Source: Streptomyces griseoflavus
GTDB taxonomy: Bacteria; Actinomycetota; Actinomycetes; Streptomycetales; Streptomycetaceae
Assembly (NCBI RefSeq): GCF_014649995.1
Contig: NZ_BMUC01000014.1
Coordinates: forward strand, 1-64,000
Direction: 5' to 3'
Length of the DNA stretch: 64,000 bases
Shown here: positions 15,570 to 23,200 of the stretch, piece after piece
How positions within the stretch are numbered: the first letter of the stretch is position 1
Layout of the letters: every line of letters starts with the position of its first letter
The notes under the pieces: model-generated
Database searches by the model: none
What the model saw: only the letters and a program-made list of their open reading frames with translations
What the model was told of the DNA's origin: nothing
Program-made: the position numbers and the translations under genes

Positions 15570-16475
15570 GTGAGAGCGGCGAACCAAGCACCCGACCCGT
15601 ACGCGATCCTGCGCGACTGGCTGGCCGGAGCCTACCTGCGGCCCGACGGCCAGGAGGTCCGCGGACGCGCCTGGGACGAGGACACCCGGTACCGCTACGG
15701 ACTGATTCTCGCCGGTATCGACGCCCCCGCCGGATGGCACGGGGACTGGTTCACCCATATCGGTGACCTCGTCTGGCACTTCGACCCCCGGCACATCAAG
15801 GACTGGGCGGCCCGGCTCACCAACCTCGACGGCAGCCCCATGGCCGCCGCCTCCCGCGGCCGCGCCGTCTCCGCCGTCCGCAGCTTCTACACCCACTGCG
15901 AAGAAGACCTCGGCGCCGCCCGCTGGAACCTCCCCCCGCGCCGCCAGCTCGCCGGCCCCACCCCGCCCGCGCCCCGCGAACAGCTCACCCGCTTCCAGAC
16001 CGACGCCCTGCGCACCGCCGCCGACCGCTACCGCGGCCCCCACCCCGAACGCGCCCGGCTCGCCGTCTACATGACCCTCGCGGGCCTGCGCCCCGGCCAG
16101 TCCATCGCCGTCGTCGTCCAGCACGTCCAGCGCCACAACCAGGCCGGCCCCACCTGGCGCCTGCCCGCCAAGAACAACAGCGCCTCCGCCGTCACCCACC
16201 CCCACCCCATCCCCCGGCCGGTGGTCTGGGCCCTGGACGAGTACCTGCCCGTACGCACCCACAAGGCCCCGCACTCCACCGGGACCACCGGCCCCCTGCT
16301 GCTCTCCCGCACGGGACGCGGTCTCGACCGGGTCACCTTCCCCCGGCTCCTGCGCGACGTCGCCGCCACCCACCCCGACCTCGCCGAGATCTCCTCGTCC
16401 CTCCTCCCCGATGTCGTCGCCCACTCACCGAGCCCCTTCGCCGACGAGACAGGGAGCGGTTCCGGCACGACGTAG
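15570..16475 (+). CDS. Tyrosine-recombinase-like protein lacking a recognisable C-terminal catalytic end
   Basis: About 302 residues. An N-terminal SAM-like DNA-binding part (YRYGLILAGIDAPAGW onward) is followed by a catalytic-domain start with the first Arg in LAVYMTLAGLRPGQSIAVV, a beta-strand Lys candidate (TWRLPAKNN) and GPLLLSRTGRGLDR. The expected HxxR box and nucleophile Tyr are not visible: the end reads SLLPDVVAHSPSPFADETGS. It is either degenerate or a divergent subfamily. GTG at 15570 follows GGAG at good spacing; the frame is open to a GTG at 15498. Confidence 0.55.
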   Translation: MRAANQAPDPYAILRDWLAGAYLRPDGQEVRGRAWDEDTRYRYGLILAGIDAPAGWHGDWFTHIGDLVWHFDPRHIKDWAARLTNLDGSPMAAASRGRAVSAVRSFYTHCEEDLGAARWNLPPRRQLAGPTPPAPREQLTRFQTDALRTAADRYRGPHPERARLAVYMTLAGLRPGQSIAVVVQHVQRHNQAGPTWRLPAKNNSASAVTHPHPIPRPVVWALDEYLPVRTHKAPHSTGTTGPLLLSRTGRGLDRVTFPRLLRDVAATHPDLAEISSSLLPDVVAHSPSPFADETGSGSGTT

Positions 16476-16856
16476 CGGTCCTCGGGGTCGGCCGGTGCCC
16501 GTGCGGTGGAGCCCGTCGTTCCCGCGGGCCGCCACGGTCGCCACCTGCCCAGCCCTTGAACGCCCCCGTACGAACCCGAGCCCCCACAAGTCAGCCACGA
16601 CGGCGGCCGGGCCGACCGGGCAGGCGCGCGTGTGCCACCCGCGCCACAGAGGACACCAGCCACGCTTCCCTGTTGTCGCCCACGCCCGCCCTCGGCGGCC
16701 CGCACACGGACGACGGCAGCGTCCGGACACACCCGAGGACCGGCGCCCGCGCCGGCCCGCAGGGCTCCCCGGGGACCGGCGCGCCCCACGACTTTCGTGC
16801 ATGAAGAACTCGCAGTCATCAACGCGGCCTTGACCTGCGAAAACGCGGAATGTGAT

Positions 16857-16961
16857 CCGATCCTGGAGTCGGCATACCCGACTCCAGGATCGGCTTTGCC
16901 GACTCCAGAGTCGGATTGATCCGATCCTGGAGTCGGATCATCCCGACTCCAGGATCGGATC
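16857..16961. repeat. Five 16-bp palindrome-forming repeats (CCGACTCCAGGATCGG)
   Basis: Copies lie at 16857-16872 (-), 16878-16893 (+), 16899-16914 (variant CCGACTCCAGAGTCGG, itself palindromic), 16921-16936 (-) and 16943-16958 (+). The outer copies form two hairpins, the first with a 16-bp stem and 5-nt loop. The second has a 19-bp stem (GATCCGATCC onward) and 6-nt loop, and the palindrome lies between them. Directly upstream of two DNA-binding genes, this looks like iterons or a multi-site operator of a replicon. Confidence 0.8.
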
Positions 16962-17013
16962 AGATAGCCATGAGCACACTGCTCGCCCGGTCAATCGATC
17001 CGACTGTGCGGCG

Positions 17014-17057
17014 GGATCACTTAGCAATGTGGTAATGCTCTTCCTGGTAAGTGATCC
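17014..17057. repeat. Inverted repeat before the first winged-helix gene
   Basis: Arms GGATCACTTA (17014-17023) and TAAGTGATCC (17048-17057) are perfect 10-bp inverted repeats with a 24-bp spacer, 57 bp before the start of the winged-helix gene. A promoter-proximal operator is likely. Confidence 0.55.
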
Positions 17058-17113
17058 GTTCCCGAGCCTGATCGCTTCCCGGCCCCATACCGACTTCCAG
17101 GGACGGCCCTCAC

Positions 17114-17593
17114 ATGGCAGAGCAGGCGCGGAAGATCCTCGCCCTGGTCGATCAGGACACAGGCGAGGTCGAGGAGGTGCACCGCGCCAGCTATGCCTTC
17201 GACGGAGCCCACGTCAACGTGGGCATCCGCAGGGGCCGGGAACTGGCCTCGGCCGCATCGGGCCTGACCGACCGGGAGTTCCGCGTCCTGGTCTGGTACT
17301 GGTTCGCCACGGAGACGAGCGAGGAGGCCGTCATGCGGACGGGTGCCGATATCTCGGCAGAACTCGGCATGAGCCCGGATGCTCTGTCGAGAGCGGTGAA
17401 GGTTCTCAAACAGGCTCGGCTGCTGGTCGAGGCGGGCGGGCTCGGGCGGACCACCTTCTACAGGTGCACGCCCTACCTCGCCTTCATCGGCACCGGCTTC
17501 GCGCACCGTGACGCCGTGAAGGACTGGAACCCGCCGGAGACCAGGGTGCGCGAGCCCCGTGACCGCCGGCGCCGGAGGAAGGGCGAGGCCTGA
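17114..17593 (+). CDS. Winged-helix DNA-binding protein, RepL/MarR-like (plasmid-type)
   Basis: A 159-residue protein. After an N-terminal leader (ILALVDQDTGEVEEVHRASY) it has a winged-helix domain: SGLTDREFRVLVWYWF, then ADISAELGMSPDALSRAVKV with LKQARLLVE, and a wing ending TTFYRCTPYLAF. The tail is basic (RDRRRRRKGEA). The layout resembles plasmid copy/replication regulators and RepL-type initiators in actinomycetes rather than a metabolic regulator. Its stop overlaps the next start by one base (TGATG). The repeat cluster upstream is the natural target. Confidence 0.6.
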   Translation: MAEQARKILALVDQDTGEVEEVHRASYAFDGAHVNVGIRRGRELASAASGLTDREFRVLVWYWFATETSEEAVMRTGADISAELGMSPDALSRAVKVLKQARLLVEAGGLGRTTFYRCTPYLAFIGTGFAHRDAVKDWNPPETRVREPRDRRRRRKGEA

Positions 17594-17916
17594 TGAGGAT
17601 TCATGATGCGGAAGACGTCCAGTACCTGCTCAGGAAGACAGGGCGCGTCCTCAGTCCCAACCAGCGGATCGTCGTCATGCTCTACGCGTCCTCGGAGCAG
17701 CGGCGCGACGGAACGGTCATGATCAAGGCCAGTGAGCTGGCGGTCACCGCGGGGATGACGCCGCCGGTGCTGTCCCGCACGCGCAAGGAACTGCTCGAGG
17801 CGGGCTGGCTGGAGGTCACCGGCAGCGTGGGCAGCGTCAAGCACTACCGGCTCGCGCCGGCCCTGTTCGAGGACCGGGGCCCCGCCGGGCGTCACCTGCG
17901 GGCGGTCGGCGGCTGA
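17593..17916 (+). CDS. Second winged-helix DNA-binding protein
   Basis: A 107-residue protein with NQRIVVMLYASSEQRRDGTV, recognition region ASELAVTAGMTPPVLSRTRK and ELLEAGWLEVTG, and a wing VKHYRLAPALF. It is distantly similar in build to its overlapping neighbour and is surely cotranscribed. No sensor domain is present. The pair could be a replication initiator/accessory pair or two regulators of one operator cluster. A perfect 30-bp palindrome follows. Confidence 0.6.
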   Translation: MRIHDAEDVQYLLRKTGRVLSPNQRIVVMLYASSEQRRDGTVMIKASELAVTAGMTPPVLSRTRKELLEAGWLEVTGSVGSVKHYRLAPALFEDRGPAGRHLRAVGG

Positions 17917-17929
17917 CGGCAGACCGGTG

Positions 17930-17959
17930 AAGCGACCCGACTCCGGAGTCGGGTCGCTT
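17930..17959. terminator. Perfect 30-bp palindrome after the winged-helix pair
   Basis: Arm AAGCGACCCGACTCC (17930-17944) is followed at once by its full complement. It is placed as a bidirectional terminator between convergent genes. Its core CCGACTCC/GGAGTCGG is the same half-site as the upstream 16-bp repeats, so it may also be a binding site. Confidence 0.65.
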
Positions 17960-18015
17960 CGCTTGTGGGCGGCGTGAGCCGCGTTTCGCGGGTCGTGTGC
18001 GTCCGGGGTCGCCCG

Positions 18016-18663
18016 TCAGAGGCGGAAGATCTCCGTGAAGCGGGTGAGGAGGCGCGGGGGGCCCTCGATGTGGAGGTCGGGGGAGGTGAGGGCCTCGGCG
18101 GGGGGCAGGGTGCCGCGCATGAGGTCGAGGACGGGGCGGCCGGCGCGGGTCTCGATGGTCAGGCCGGGGTCGGGGTGCGGGCCGTGGCCGACCGTGAGGG
18201 AGGGGCCGTCGATGTCCAGCCGGAACGTGGCGTCCGCCATGCGCACCTCGTAGGAGAGGGTGTCCTCGCCCGCGGCCTCGGGGCGGAAGGCCGTGTGGAA
18301 GGACAGGGCGCGGCTCTCGGTGGTGATGATCTCGCCGGGGCGGGGCTCGGTCATGCCGCGGGCACCCCAGCGGCCGAGGGCGGTCACGGCGGGCTGGAGT
18401 TCCTGGCCGTGCTCGGTGAGCTCGTAGACGACGCCGCGGTCGGGGTGGGGCAGTGCGCGGCGGACGGCGACGCCGTTGGCCTCGAGCTGCTTGAGGCGGG
18501 TGGCCAGGACGTTGGTCGGGATGTTCGGCAGGCCGTTGCGCAGGTCGGTGTAGCGCTTCGGGCCGAGGAGGAGGTCCCGGACGATCAGCAGCGTCCAGCG
18601 TTCACCGATTACTTCCATCGCCCGGGCGAGTCCGCAGAACTGTCCGTACTCCTTGACCGTCAT
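18016..18663 (-). CDS. HxlR-family regulator with SCP2-like C-terminal domain
   Basis: A 215-residue protein. The N-terminal HxlR winged helix reads FCGLARAMEVIGERWTLLIV with RDLLLGPKRYTDLRNGLPNI, PTNVLATRLKQLEANGVAVR and VYELTEHGQELQPAV. The C-terminal 90 residues (FRLDIDGPSLTVGHGPHPDP) resemble an SCP2 sterol-carrier fold that may bind a hydrophobic effector. The palindrome at 18701-18719 in its own promoter suggests autoregulation. An 18/19-identical copy before the reductase gene at 50415 suggests that gene is a second target. Confidence 0.85.
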   Translation of the reverse strand: MTVKEYGQFCGLARAMEVIGERWTLLIVRDLLLGPKRYTDLRNGLPNIPTNVLATRLKQLEANGVAVRRALPHPDRGVVYELTEHGQELQPAVTALGRWGARGMTEPRPGEIITTESRALSFHTAFRPEAAGEDTLSYEVRMADATFRLDIDGPSLTVGHGPHPDPGLTIETRAGRPVLDLMRGTLPPAEALTSPDLHIEGPPRLLTRFTEIFRL

Positions 18664-18700
18664 GCTTCACATCCTAGTTCCTGCACCATAGAAGGAACAC

Positions 18701-18719
18701 AGCTTGTCTTTTGCAAGTA
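18701..18719. promoter_or_regulatory. HxlR operator candidate, copy 1
   Basis: AGCTTGTCTTTTGCAAGTA contains the inverted arms CTTG/CAAG around an AT-rich centre and lies 38 bp upstream of the HxlR start. It is matched at 18 of 19 positions, on the opposite strand, by 50340-50358. Confidence 0.6.
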
Positions 18720-18779
18720 GACTTCGTTCCGCATAGTCTGTTGCCCCGGCAGGACTGACACAGGAAAGCGGGAGACGGT

Positions 18780-19067
18780 ATGTCCTTTCAGGCGTATCTG
18801 GACAAGATCGAGGACAAGACGGGCCTGACGCCGCGTCAGTTCATGGCGCTCGCGGAGGAACGCGGGTACGACAGCCCGGACACCAAGGCCGGCACCATCC
18901 TGGAGTGGCTCAAGGAGGACTACGACCTGGGCCGCGGGCACGGGATGGCGCTCGTGCACGTCATCAAGAACGGCGCGAAGATCTCCGACAAGCACGTCGG
19001 CTCGGGCGGAACCCACCGGGACGAGTCGGACACGCTCTGGCTCGACGGCAAGGCGAACCGCCCCTGA
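18780..19067 (+). CDS. DUF4287-domain protein
   Basis: A 95-residue soluble protein with the DUF4287 signature YLDKIEDKTGLTPRQFMALA, GTILEWLKEDYDLGRGHGMALVHV and a short C-terminal KISDKHVG tail. The family is widespread and often fused or adjacent to DUF5655-like domains; no activity is established. ATG at 18780 follows GGGAGACGGT. It is divergent from the HxlR gene and ends before a strong terminator. Confidence 0.85.
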   Translation: MSFQAYLDKIEDKTGLTPRQFMALAEERGYDSPDTKAGTILEWLKEDYDLGRGHGMALVHVIKNGAKISDKHVGSGGTHRDESDTLWLDGKANRP

Positions 19068-19121
19068 GCCGGGCGCGGGACCGGCGGCCTCCGGCGGGCC
19101 CGGTCCGCGTCCTCCACGTGA

Positions 19122-19173
19122 CGAACGCGGGATGACCGCCGCTCCACCGGGAGCGGCGGTCATCCCGCGTTCG
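19122..19173. terminator. Bidirectional terminator
   Basis: A long GC-rich inverted repeat (arms beginning CGAACGCGGGATGACCGCCG, more than 20 bp, 3-4 base loop) lies between the convergent DUF4287 and MFS genes. Confidence 0.85.
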
Positions 19174-19184
19174 CGGTGTCGGCG

Positions 19185-20669
19185 TCAGTTCCCGGGCCGC
19201 TGGCGGCGGGCGGCGGACGTCAGCAGGGCCGCGCAGACCACGCCGAGGACCGCCAGCGAGGTCCCGGCCCACATGGCGTCGGCGTAGCGCAGGGGCGCGC
19301 CCGTCGCCGCCGGGTAGAGGAAGGCGCCGATCACGGCGATCCCGGCGGCGGCCCCCAGCTGCTGGGCGGTGCTGAGCACGCCCGAGCCGGCGCCGGCGTC
19401 CTGGGGCGGCACCTGGGCGAGTACGACGCCGGTGAGCAGGGGCACGATCATCCCGTTGCCGAGTCCGTAGACCGCGAAGGAGACCGTCAGCGGCAGGACC
19501 ACGGCGTCCGGTGTGCCCAGGCCGACGGTCGCGAGCGCTCCGGCGAGACCGGCCGCGGTCAGGGCGGCGGCGACGACGAGCACCCGGAGGCCGAAGCGCC
19601 TCTGCAGGGCGGGGGCCAGGCGTGATCCGGCGGCGATGGCGACGGCCGCCGGGGTGAAGACGAGGCCGGCGACGGCCGGGCTCAGACGCGACTCGTCCTG
19701 GAGGTAGAGGCCGAGCATGACGGCGAACGGCACGCTCGACATGTACAGCAGGAAGTTCAGCAGCACGCCCAGGCCGAAGGTCCGGCCGGCGAAGAGCCGG
19801 ACCGGGAGCAGCACGGCGCGGTCCCCCCGTTCGCGCCGTGTCTGGTGGGCGACGAAGACGGTGAGGAGCAGGGCCGCGGCGGCGAGCAGGACAGGTCCTG
19901 CGGGCAGGAAGCTCCCTTCCTGAAGGGCCGCGAGCGGCAGCAGGAGCAGGGCGAAACCGGTGGCGCTCAGCGCGATGCCGGCACCGTCGATGCCCTGCCC
20001 GGCGCGCGCGGCGCGGTCGGCCGGCAGGGTCCGGGCGATGGCGAGGTGGGCGACGGCGCACAGGGGCACCGCGACGAGGAAGACGGGACGCCACCCGAGG
20101 CCCAGCAGGTCCCAGGAGGGGATCGCGCCGCCGAGCACCTGCCCGCAGATCATGCCCAGGCTCATGGAGACGCCGTACCAGGACAGGGCCCTGGCCCGTT
20201 CGGCGGGCGGGAACTGGACCCGGATCAGGGCCAGTACCTGGGGCTGGAGCACGGCCGCGGCGGCGCCCTGCGCGAGGCGCGCGACGATCAGCACGGCGGG
20301 CGACCACGCCAGCGCGCACGCCAGTGAGGTGACGGCGAACAGGGCGAGGCCGACGCGGTACACGCGGCGGCGGCCGAAGAGGTCGCCCAGCCGTCCGCCG
20401 GTGATCAGGCCCAGTCCGTAGACGAGGCTGTACCCGCCGACCACGGCCTGGAACTCCAGCGGCGCCAGCGTGAACGACCGGTTGATCGAGGGCGCGGCGA
20501 GGTTGACGCAGAACTGGTCGAACAGGGAGAGGAAGGGGCCGACGGCCAGGACGGCGAGCGCCTGCCACCGGCGGGGGTTCAGCGGTGCCCCGTCCGCCTG
20601 CCCGGGCGGGACGGGGGACGGGGGGCGGCCGGGCGCGCCGGGGGCGAGAACCGCGGGAACCGGTTTCAC
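19185..20669 (-). CDS. MFS drug efflux transporter, DHA2/EmrB-QacA type
   Basis: A 494-residue, multi-span membrane protein. It has the DHA2 opening FLSLFDQFCVNLAAPSINRS, motif A GGRLGDLFGRRRVYRVGLAL, and motif C-like GVSMSLGMICGQVLGGAI. It probably exports a hydrophobic compound. It is divergent from the P450 that opens the rightward biosynthetic operon, and the shared promoter carries three short palindromes, so it is likely the left boundary of the cluster. GTG start after GAGGAGAAG. Confidence 0.85.
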   Translation of the reverse strand: MKPVPAVLAPGAPGRPPSPVPPGQADGAPLNPRRWQALAVLAVGPFLSLFDQFCVNLAAPSINRSFTLAPLEFQAVVGGYSLVYGLGLITGGRLGDLFGRRRVYRVGLALFAVTSLACALAWSPAVLIVARLAQGAAAAVLQPQVLALIRVQFPPAERARALSWYGVSMSLGMICGQVLGGAIPSWDLLGLGWRPVFLVAVPLCAVAHLAIARTLPADRAARAGQGIDGAGIALSATGFALLLLPLAALQEGSFLPAGPVLLAAAALLLTVFVAHQTRRERGDRAVLLPVRLFAGRTFGLGVLLNFLLYMSSVPFAVMLGLYLQDESRLSPAVAGLVFTPAAVAIAAGSRLAPALQRRFGLRVLVVAAALTAAGLAGALATVGLGTPDAVVLPLTVSFAVYGLGNGMIVPLLTGVVLAQVPPQDAGAGSGVLSTAQQLGAAAGIAVIGAFLYPAATGAPLRYADAMWAGTSLAVLGVVCAALLTSAARRQRPGN

Positions 20670-20760
20670 GAGACTCTTCTCCTCACACGGCCGGCCTTGC
20701 CCGCCGGTCCGGTGACCGGGCGGACCGGCGGTTCATCAAACTCACCGCGTACCGGTCCCA

Positions 20761-20802
20761 CAAGCGGACTTGGCGAAGTCTTCGCAACCGCCGCCGGTTG
20801 CG
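20761..20802. promoter_or_regulatory. Three adjacent palindromes in the divergent MFS-P450 promoter
   Basis: CAAG-CGGA-CTTG (20761-20772), GCGAAG-T-CTTCGC (20773-20785) and CGCAACCG-CCGC-CGGTTGCG (20783-20802) follow one another without gap. They are 88 bp or more before the P450 start and about 92 bp before the MFS start. They suggest a repressor site controlling both directions; no cognate TetR/MarR gene is adjacent. Confidence 0.5.
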
Positions 20803-20889
20803 GCGGCTTGTGCAACTCCGCGTGGACAGCGCCGGAAGAGCGCCCACATCCTTCCCCGTGGCAGCGTCCCCTTTCAGGAAGGCTGTGCC

Positions 20890-22131
20890 ATGAAAAGCCC
20901 TCGCTCGGCGTCCCTCCTCTCCGGGGAGCGGGAGCGGCAGGAGGAAGCCCGCTCGCTGGTGCTGCGCCTCCTGGACGGCTCCCTGCGGTCCGACCCGTAT
21001 CCGGTGTTCAACCGCATACGGGAGACGGGGCCCCTGTGGTGGGACGGGTCGACCGTCGTCTTCTCCTCGTGGCGCCATTGCTCCGCCGTCCTGCGGGCGC
21101 CGGGAGCCGTCGCCCCGCGGGACGACGCGTGTCCCGTGCGCCCCGGCGGCCGGCCCGGGACGCCCGCCGCCTCGCCGGAGCACACGCCGCCGCGCCGGCT
21201 GGCGGCACGGCTGCTCACCCCGCACCGGCTGCGTGACCTCGTTCCCTTCGTGCGCGGCCTCGTCGACGACCTGCTCGACGGGGTGGCGGCACGGGGACGG
21301 CTCGAAGCGGTCACGGATCTGGCGTATCCGCTGCCGGCGGCCGTGCTCTGCCGGCTGCTGGACCTGCCGCGGGAGGACGCGCCCTGGCTGCACCGGCGGG
21401 CGCTGCTGCTCTCCCCCGCCCTGGACCCGCACGAACTGCTGACCGGCACCGCCCCGCCCGGGGGCGAGGCCCGCCGGTGGGCGGAGGAGGAACTGGAGGC
21501 GTACTTCGGCGAGCGGAAGTCCTCGCCGGCCACCCGGACCGGCGAACGCCCACCGGAGACCGGCGCGGAGGGAGCGGAGCTCGCCGCCGCGTACCGGGCC
21601 CTGTTCGTCGCGGGCCACGAGACCAGCGCCGGCCTCGTCTCCGGCGGCGTCCTGGCGCTGCTGCGCGCCCCGCACGTGGCGAGGACGGTGCGCCGCGAGC
21701 CCCGGTACGCGGGCCAGGTGGTGGAGGAGGTGCTGCGCCTGGACCCGCCGGTCCAGCTGCTCCGCCGTCACGCCACCGCCGACCTCGACGTCTGCGGCAC
21801 CCGGGTGCCCGCCGGGACCACCGTGCTGCTCCTGCTGGCCGCGGCCCACCGCGACCCCCTGGAGCGGGACAGCCCCGAGGTGTTCTCACCGGACGGGACC
21901 ACGGCTCCGCACGCCGCCTTCGGGCTGGGGCCGCACGCGTGTCCGGGCGAGCCGGTGGCCCGGCTGATCGCCGAAACGGTCCTCGTCCGGTTCGCCCAGC
22001 GGGTCACCGGCGCCCGCTTCGCCACCGGGACCCCCTCCTACCGACCGAACGTCACCCTGCGCGGCCTGCGGGCGCTGTGGGTCGATTCCGACGGCTTCGG
22101 CGACCGCGGCCTGCCGTGGCCGCCCGCCTGA
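20890..22131 (+). CDS. Cytochrome P450
   Basis: A 413-residue bacterial P450. It shows the I-helix FVAGHETSAGL, ExxR in VVEEVLRLDPP and the heme loop FGLGPHACPGEPVAR with the Cys ligand. Class I enzymes of this kind need a ferredoxin, which is not encoded nearby. First gene of the operon P450-chorismatase-ligase-aminomutase, so hydroxylation of one of those aromatic units or of the enediyne core is plausible. Confidence 0.92.
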   Translation: MKSPRSASLLSGERERQEEARSLVLRLLDGSLRSDPYPVFNRIRETGPLWWDGSTVVFSSWRHCSAVLRAPGAVAPRDDACPVRPGGRPGTPAASPEHTPPRRLAARLLTPHRLRDLVPFVRGLVDDLLDGVAARGRLEAVTDLAYPLPAAVLCRLLDLPREDAPWLHRRALLLSPALDPHELLTGTAPPGGEARRWAEEELEAYFGERKSSPATRTGERPPETGAEGAELAAAYRALFVAGHETSAGLVSGGVLALLRAPHVARTVRREPRYAGQVVEEVLRLDPPVQLLRRHATADLDVCGTRVPAGTTVLLLLAAAHRDPLERDSPEVFSPDGTTAPHAAFGLGPHACPGEPVARLIAETVLVRFAQRVTGARFATGTPSYRPNVTLRGLRALWVDSDGFGDRGLPWPPA

Positions 22132-22180
22132 CGCGCTCACCGCCTCGCTTCGCAGCGGCTCACCCCATGGGAGCAGACTC

Positions 22181-23200
22181 GTGACAGCCCTGAACACCCT
22201 CGCACGCACACCCCTGCTCGACTGCGTGTTCGACATGACCTCCGGCGGGGACGCCCCGGCCGGCCGGAACGTCCTGGCCCGTGTCGTCTACGGACACCAC
22301 GGCGGGCGGCCGACGCTCTACCGGGGGTCCCCCCGGATCGACGTCCACATGACCGCCGCGGACGCCGTCCCGGTCACGGAGGTCTGGGTCACCGACCGTC
22401 CGGTGCGCAGCGGGCTGCAGGACAACCTGGTGTACGCGGAGGACGGCGAGTACTTCTTCTGCGCGGTGCGCGTCGAGGAGAGCGGGGTGTACCGCGACCC
22501 GGTGCGCACCGCCTACGACGCCGCGTTCCGGCTGGCCCGGCAGCAGGGCTACACCGACCTGTTCCGCATGTGGAACCTCGTCGGCGACATCACGGGCACC
22601 AACGCCGAGGGCACGGAGATCTACCAGGACTTCTGCGCCGGCCGGGCCCTGGCCTTCGAGGAGTGGTCCGAGCACTTCGAGGGCATGCCCGCCGCGACCG
22701 GCATCGGCGCCCTGGGGACGGGCATCGACCTGTACTTCCTGGCCTGCCGTCCCGGGCGCACGACCCACCTGGAGAACCCGCGGCAGACCCCCGCCCACCG
22801 CTACCCCGAGCGGTACGGGGTCAGGCCGCCGAGTTTCGCGCGCGGCACCCATCTGGCGTCCGAGGGGTACGGGGCGGGGGCCCTCTTCGTGTCCGGCACC
22901 GCCAGCATCCTCGGCGACGACACCGTGCACCCCGGCGACATCGAACGGCAGCTGGACGTCACCCTGGCCAACATCGAGACGCTGGTGAGCGGGGAGAACC
23001 TGCGCCAGCACGCCGTCGACGCCGGGTACGGGCTGGCGGAACTGGGCTCGGTCAAGGTCTACGTCCGTGACGCGGAGCACCTGCCGGCGGTGCGGGCGAG
23101 GTGCGCCGAAGTGTTCCCCGGCGGAGCGGGCGCCGTGTTCTTCAACGTCGGGATCTGCCGGCCGGACCTGCTGGTCGAGATCGAGGGGATCTGCCGATGA
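22181..23200 (+). CDS. Chorismatase, Hyg5/FkbO family (probable 3-hydroxybenzoate synthase)
   Basis: A 339-residue enzyme of the chorismatase family, which removes pyruvate from chorismate. Family sequences include HHGGRPTLYRGSPRIDVHMT, FRMWNLVGDIT, GIGALGTGIDLYFLACRPG, NPRQTPAHRYPERYG and the near C-terminal FFNVGICRPDLLVEIEG. The Cys at 326 matches the position where Hyg5-type (3-hydroxybenzoate-forming) enzymes carry Cys, while FkbO types (dihydrodiol-forming) differ; this subtype call is from memory of the family. It is followed by a coupled aryl-CoA ligase (ATGA overlap), which supports an aromatic acid product. Confidence 0.88.
   Translation: MTALNTLARTPLLDCVFDMTSGGDAPAGRNVLARVVYGHHGGRPTLYRGSPRIDVHMTAADAVPVTEVWVTDRPVRSGLQDNLVYAEDGEYFFCAVRVEESGVYRDPVRTAYDAAFRLARQQGYTDLFRMWNLVGDITGTNAEGTEIYQDFCAGRALAFEEWSEHFEGMPAATGIGALGTGIDLYFLACRPGRTTHLENPRQTPAHRYPERYGVRPPSFARGTHLASEGYGAGALFVSGTASILGDDTVHPGDIERQLDVTLANIETLVSGENLRQHAVDAGYGLAELGSVKVYVRDAEHLPAVRARCAEVFPGGAGAVFFNVGICRPDLLVEIEGICR

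Larger units (their letters stand above)
16476..17113. other. Intergenic region with clustered repeats, candidate origin or control region
   Basis: 638 bp without a recognised gene between the integrase-like gene and the two winged-helix genes. The right half (about 16830-17060) is visibly AT-richer than its surroundings and carries the palindromic 16-bp repeats and a further inverted repeat listed separately. Nothing was seen in the left half (16476-16830). Confidence 0.5.

Noticed and set aside
16857-16961. CRISPR array
   Set aside because: Repeats are only 16 bp, alternate in orientation and have 5-6 bp or irregular spacers; they form hairpins instead.
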